This document shows positions 61,543-64,000 of a DNA stretch of 64,000 nt, piece after piece (positions within the stretch are counted from its first letter, which is position 1; each line of letters begins with the position of its first letter). The position numbers and the translations under genes were made by a program. Source of the stretch: Ariolimax columbianus (lineage: Eukaryota; Mollusca; Gastropoda; Stylommatophora; Arionidae); NCBI GenBank assembly GCA_036924085.1, contig JAVGWX010000005.1, positions 41,733,664-41,797,663 of the forward strand. Direction: 5' to 3'. Under the pieces are notes generated by a model that saw nothing but the letters and a program-made list of their open reading frames with translations, was not told the origin of the DNA and did no database searches.

Positions 61543-64000
61543 CTCTGTTTGTGGCGATCCTTTGTGGCGAACCTACTCTGTTTGTGGCGAACCTACTCTG
61601 TTTGTGGAAAAAATACTGTTTGTGGCGAACCTTTATGGCGAACCTACTCTGTTTGTGGCGAACCTACTCTGTTTGTGGCAATCCTTTGTGGCAAACCTAC
61701 TCTGTTTGTGGCGAACCTACTCTGTTTGCGATGAACCTACTCTGTGGCGAACCTACTCTGTAGCAAACCTACTCTGTTTGTAGTGAACCTACTCTGTTTG
61801 TGGCGAACCTACTCTGTTAGTGGCGAACCTACTCTGTTTGTGGTGAACCTTTATGGCGAACCTAATCTGTTTGTGGCGAACCTACTCTGTTTGAGGCAAA
61901 CCTACTCTGTTTGAGGCGAACCTACTGTTTGAGGCGAACCTACTCTGATTGTGGCGAACCTACTCTGTTTGTGGCAAACCTTTGTGGCGAACCTACTCTG
62001 TTTGTGACGAACCTTTGTGGTGAATCTACTGTTTGTGGCGAACCTACTTTGTTTGAGGCGAACCTACTCTGTTTGTGGCAAACCTACTCTGTTTGTGGCG
62101 AACCTACTCTGTTTGTGGCAAACCTACTCTATTTGAGGCGAACCTACTCTGGTTGTGGCGAACCTACTCTGTTTGTGGCGAACCTACTCTGTTTGTGGCA
62201 AACCTACTCTGTTTGTGGCGAACCTACTCTATTTGAGGCGAACCTACTATGGTTGTGGCGAACCTACTCTGTTTGTAGAGAACCTACTCTGTTTGAGGCG
62301 AACCTACTGTTTGAGGCGAACCTACTCTATTTGAGGCGAACCTACTATGGTTGTGGCGAACCTACTCTGTTTGAGGCAAACCTACTCTGTTTGAGGCGAA
62401 CCTACTGTTTGAGGCGAACCTACTCTGATTGTGGCGAACCTACTCTGTTTGTGGAAAACCTTTGTGGCGAACCTACTCTGTTTGTGACGAACCTTTGTGG
62501 TGAATCTACTGTTTGTGGCGAACCTACTCTGTTTGTGGCGAACCTACTCTATGTGTGGCAAACCTACGCTGTTTGTGGAAACCCTACACTGTTTGTGGTG
62601 AACCTACTCTGTTTGTGGTGAACCTACTCTGTTTGTGGTGAACCTACTCTGTGTGTGGCGAACCTACGCTGTTTGTGGAAACCCTACTCTGTTTGAGGCG
62701 AACCTACTCTGTTTGTGGCAAACCTACTCTGTTTGTGGCGAACCTACTCTGTTTGTGGCGAACCTACTCTGTTTGAGGCGAACCTACTCTATTTGTGGCG
62801 AACCTACTCTGTTTGTTGCGAACCTTTGTGGCGAACTTACTCTGTTTGTGGCGATCCTTTGTGGCGAACCTACTCTGTTTGTGGCGAACCTACTCTGTGG
62901 CGAACCTACTCTGTAGGAAACCTACTCTGTTTGTAGTGAACCTACTCTGTTTGTGGCGAACCTACTCTGTTAGTGGCGAACCTACTCTGTTTGTGGTGAA
63001 CCTTTATGGTGAACCTAATCTGTTTGTGGCGAACCTACTCTGTTTGAGGCAAACCTACTCTGTTTGAGGCGAACCTACTGTTTGAGGCGAACCTACTCTG
63101 ATTGTGGCGAACCTACTCTGTTTGTGGCAAACCTTTGTGGCGAACCTACTCTGTTTGTGACGAACCTTTGTGGTGAATCTACTGTTTGTGGCGAACCTAC
63201 TTTGTTTGAGGCGAACCTACTCTGTTTGTGGCAAACCTACTCTGTTTGTGGCGAACCTACTCTGTTTGTGGCAAACCTACTCTATTTGAGGCGAACCTAC
63301 TCTGGTTGTGGCGAACCTACTCTGTTTGTGGAATACCTACTCTGTTTGTGGCGAACCTACTCTGTTTGTGGCAAACCTACTCTGTTTGTGGCGAACCTAC
63401 TCTGTTTGTGGCGAACCTACTCTATTTGAGGCGAACCTACTATGGTTGTGGCGAACCTACTCTGTTTGTGGCAAACCTACTCTGTTTGTGGCGAACCTAC
63501 TCTGTTTGTGGCGAACCTACTCTGTTTGTGGCGAACCTACTCTGATTGTGGCGAACCTACGCTGTTTGTGGCAACCCTACGCTGTTTGTGGCGAACCTTT
63601 GAAGTGGACCTACTCTATTTGTGGCGAACCTACTCTGTTTGAGGCGAACCTACTCTGTTTGTAGAGAACCTACTCTGTTTGTGGCGAACCTACTCTGTTT
63701 GTGGCGAACCTACTCTGTTTGAGGCGAACCTACTCTATTTGTGGCGAACCTACTCTGTTTGTTGCAAACCTTTGTGGCGAACTTACTCTGTTTGTGGCGA
63801 ACCTACTCTGTTTGTGGCGAACCTACTCTGTTTGTGGAAAACATACTGTTTGTGGCGAACCCTTATGGCGAACCTACTGTTTGTGGCGAACCTACTCTGT
63901 TTGTGGCAATCCTTTGTGGCGAACCTACTCTGTTTGTGGCAAACCTACTCTGTTTGTGATGAACCTACTCTGTTTGTGGCGAACCTACTCTGTAGCAAAC
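61543..64000 (+). repeat. Diverged relatives of the 717-bp unit and window end
   Basis: Blocks of the 717-bp unit recur with other monomers between them. TCTGATTG and GTGACGAACC groups sit at about 61,940, 62,420 and 63,100, and the GGAAACCC / GGTGAACC x3 block at 62,575-62,656. The 61,911-62,230 stretch recurs at 63,064-63,380 (offset 1,153). The last bases are still array sequence. Confidence 0.85.

Larger units (their letters stand above)
1..64000 (+). repeat. 20-bp satellite array spanning the whole window
   Basis: Every stretch I read is a head-to-tail series of a 20-bp unit, consensus CGAACCTACTCTGTTTGTGG, always in this orientation. Common point variants are GGCAAACC and GGTGAACC for GGCGAACC, TTTGAGG or TTTGTAG for TTTGTGG, CTCTATTT for CTCTGTTT, and TACGCTG for TACTCTG. 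Length variants of 13, 16, 18, 19 and 21 bp are interspersed. No unique sequence, mobile element, RNA gene or telomeric motif interrupts the array, and both ends are open. Established knowledge: kilobase-scale arrays of short monomers organised in higher-order repeats are typical of eukaryotic satellite DNA. Inference: heterochromatic satellite of an unidentified eukaryote. I do not recognise the monomer family. Confidence 0.98.

Noticed and set aside
61911..62621. Longest open frame (236 codons), with others at 15,970-16,671 (233), 57,431-58,120 (229) and 33,564-34,250 (228)
   Set aside because: They start with GTG or TTG, have no ribosome-binding or promoter context, encode only the 20-residue cycle, and overlap equally good frames. 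They are a by-product of a stop-free monomer.
1..64000. CRISPR array
   Set aside because: The repeats are contiguous with no unique spacers, the unit is 20 bp and highly variable, and no cas gene is present.
1..64000. Bacterial repeat-protein gene or surface adhesin with 20-residue repeats
   Set aside because: The unit length is not a multiple of three and indels of 2, 4 and 7 bp are frequent. Frames are closed every few hundred bases, and no conserved frame, signal peptide or C-terminal domain is visible.
1..64000. Transposable element, LTR, integrated virus or rDNA spacer embedded in the array
   Set aside because: I looked for any departure from the monomer family and saw none. No inverted or long terminal repeats, polymerase motifs or rRNA segments are present.
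1..64000. Telomeric repeat
   Set aside because: No TTAGGG-, TTTAGGG- or TTAGG-type runs occur, and the monomer is not of the short G-rich telomeric type.

Overview
The whole 64 kb window is one uninterrupted, head-to-tail tandem repeat array, and I find no gene in it. The basic unit is 20 bp with the consensus CGAACCTACTCTGTTTGTGG (50% GC; T 35%, A 15% on this strand). Roughly 3,200-3,300 monomers follow one another in the same orientation. I saw no unique DNA, transposon, RNA gene, telomeric repeat or long A/T tract between them. Both window ends lie inside the array, so its true length is greater. A satellite array this long, this degenerate and this layered points to a eukaryotic chromosome (heterochromatin, centromeric, pericentromeric or subtelomeric). 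I do not recognise the monomer and cannot name the organism.

Monomer level. The only CpG of the consensus is in GGCGAACC. The commonest variants are GGCAAACC and GGTGAACC, the two products expected when a methylated CpG decays. The other frequent change is TTTGTGG to TTTGAGG. Shortened monomers recur at fixed positions: 18 bp (loss of CT), 16 bp (loss of 4 bp between two TGT) and 13 bp (loss of 7 bp). In 25 traced monomers the octamer GGCGAACC is replaced by its exact reverse complement GGTTCGCC, a microinversion.

Higher-order level. Region I (1 to about 10,760) is a mosaic of older duplications of 0.4-1.3 kb, repeated at spacings of about 2.1, 2.3, 3.3-3.9 and 6.2 kb. Region II (about 10,760-46,800) is a higher-order repeat array. 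A 135-bp module A (microinverted monomer plus TACGCTAT/TACGATAT monomers) alternates with a 78-bp module B (CTGCTCTG, TCGCGA, CAACCC). B-to-B distances are 2,451, 2,565, 4,757, 2,429, 2,618, 5,400, 2,543, 3,918 and 3,938 bp, the longer units carrying two or three A modules. Region III (about 46,800-57,200) is dominated by a 2,002-bp unit, tandem at 48,147-52,150 and again at 54,057-56,058. Region IV (about 57,200-64,000) holds highly homogeneous monomers and a 717/717/697-bp triplicate at 59,412-61,542.

Coding potential. Long open frames occur only on the + strand and follow from the arithmetic. The consensus has no stop in any + frame, whereas each - frame meets TAG (from CTA) once per 60 bp. 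Because 20 is not a multiple of 3, all three + frames spell the same 20-residue cycle. None looks like a gene. The interest of the window is its repeat evolution: microinversion, CpG decay, unit slippage and nested unequal exchange.
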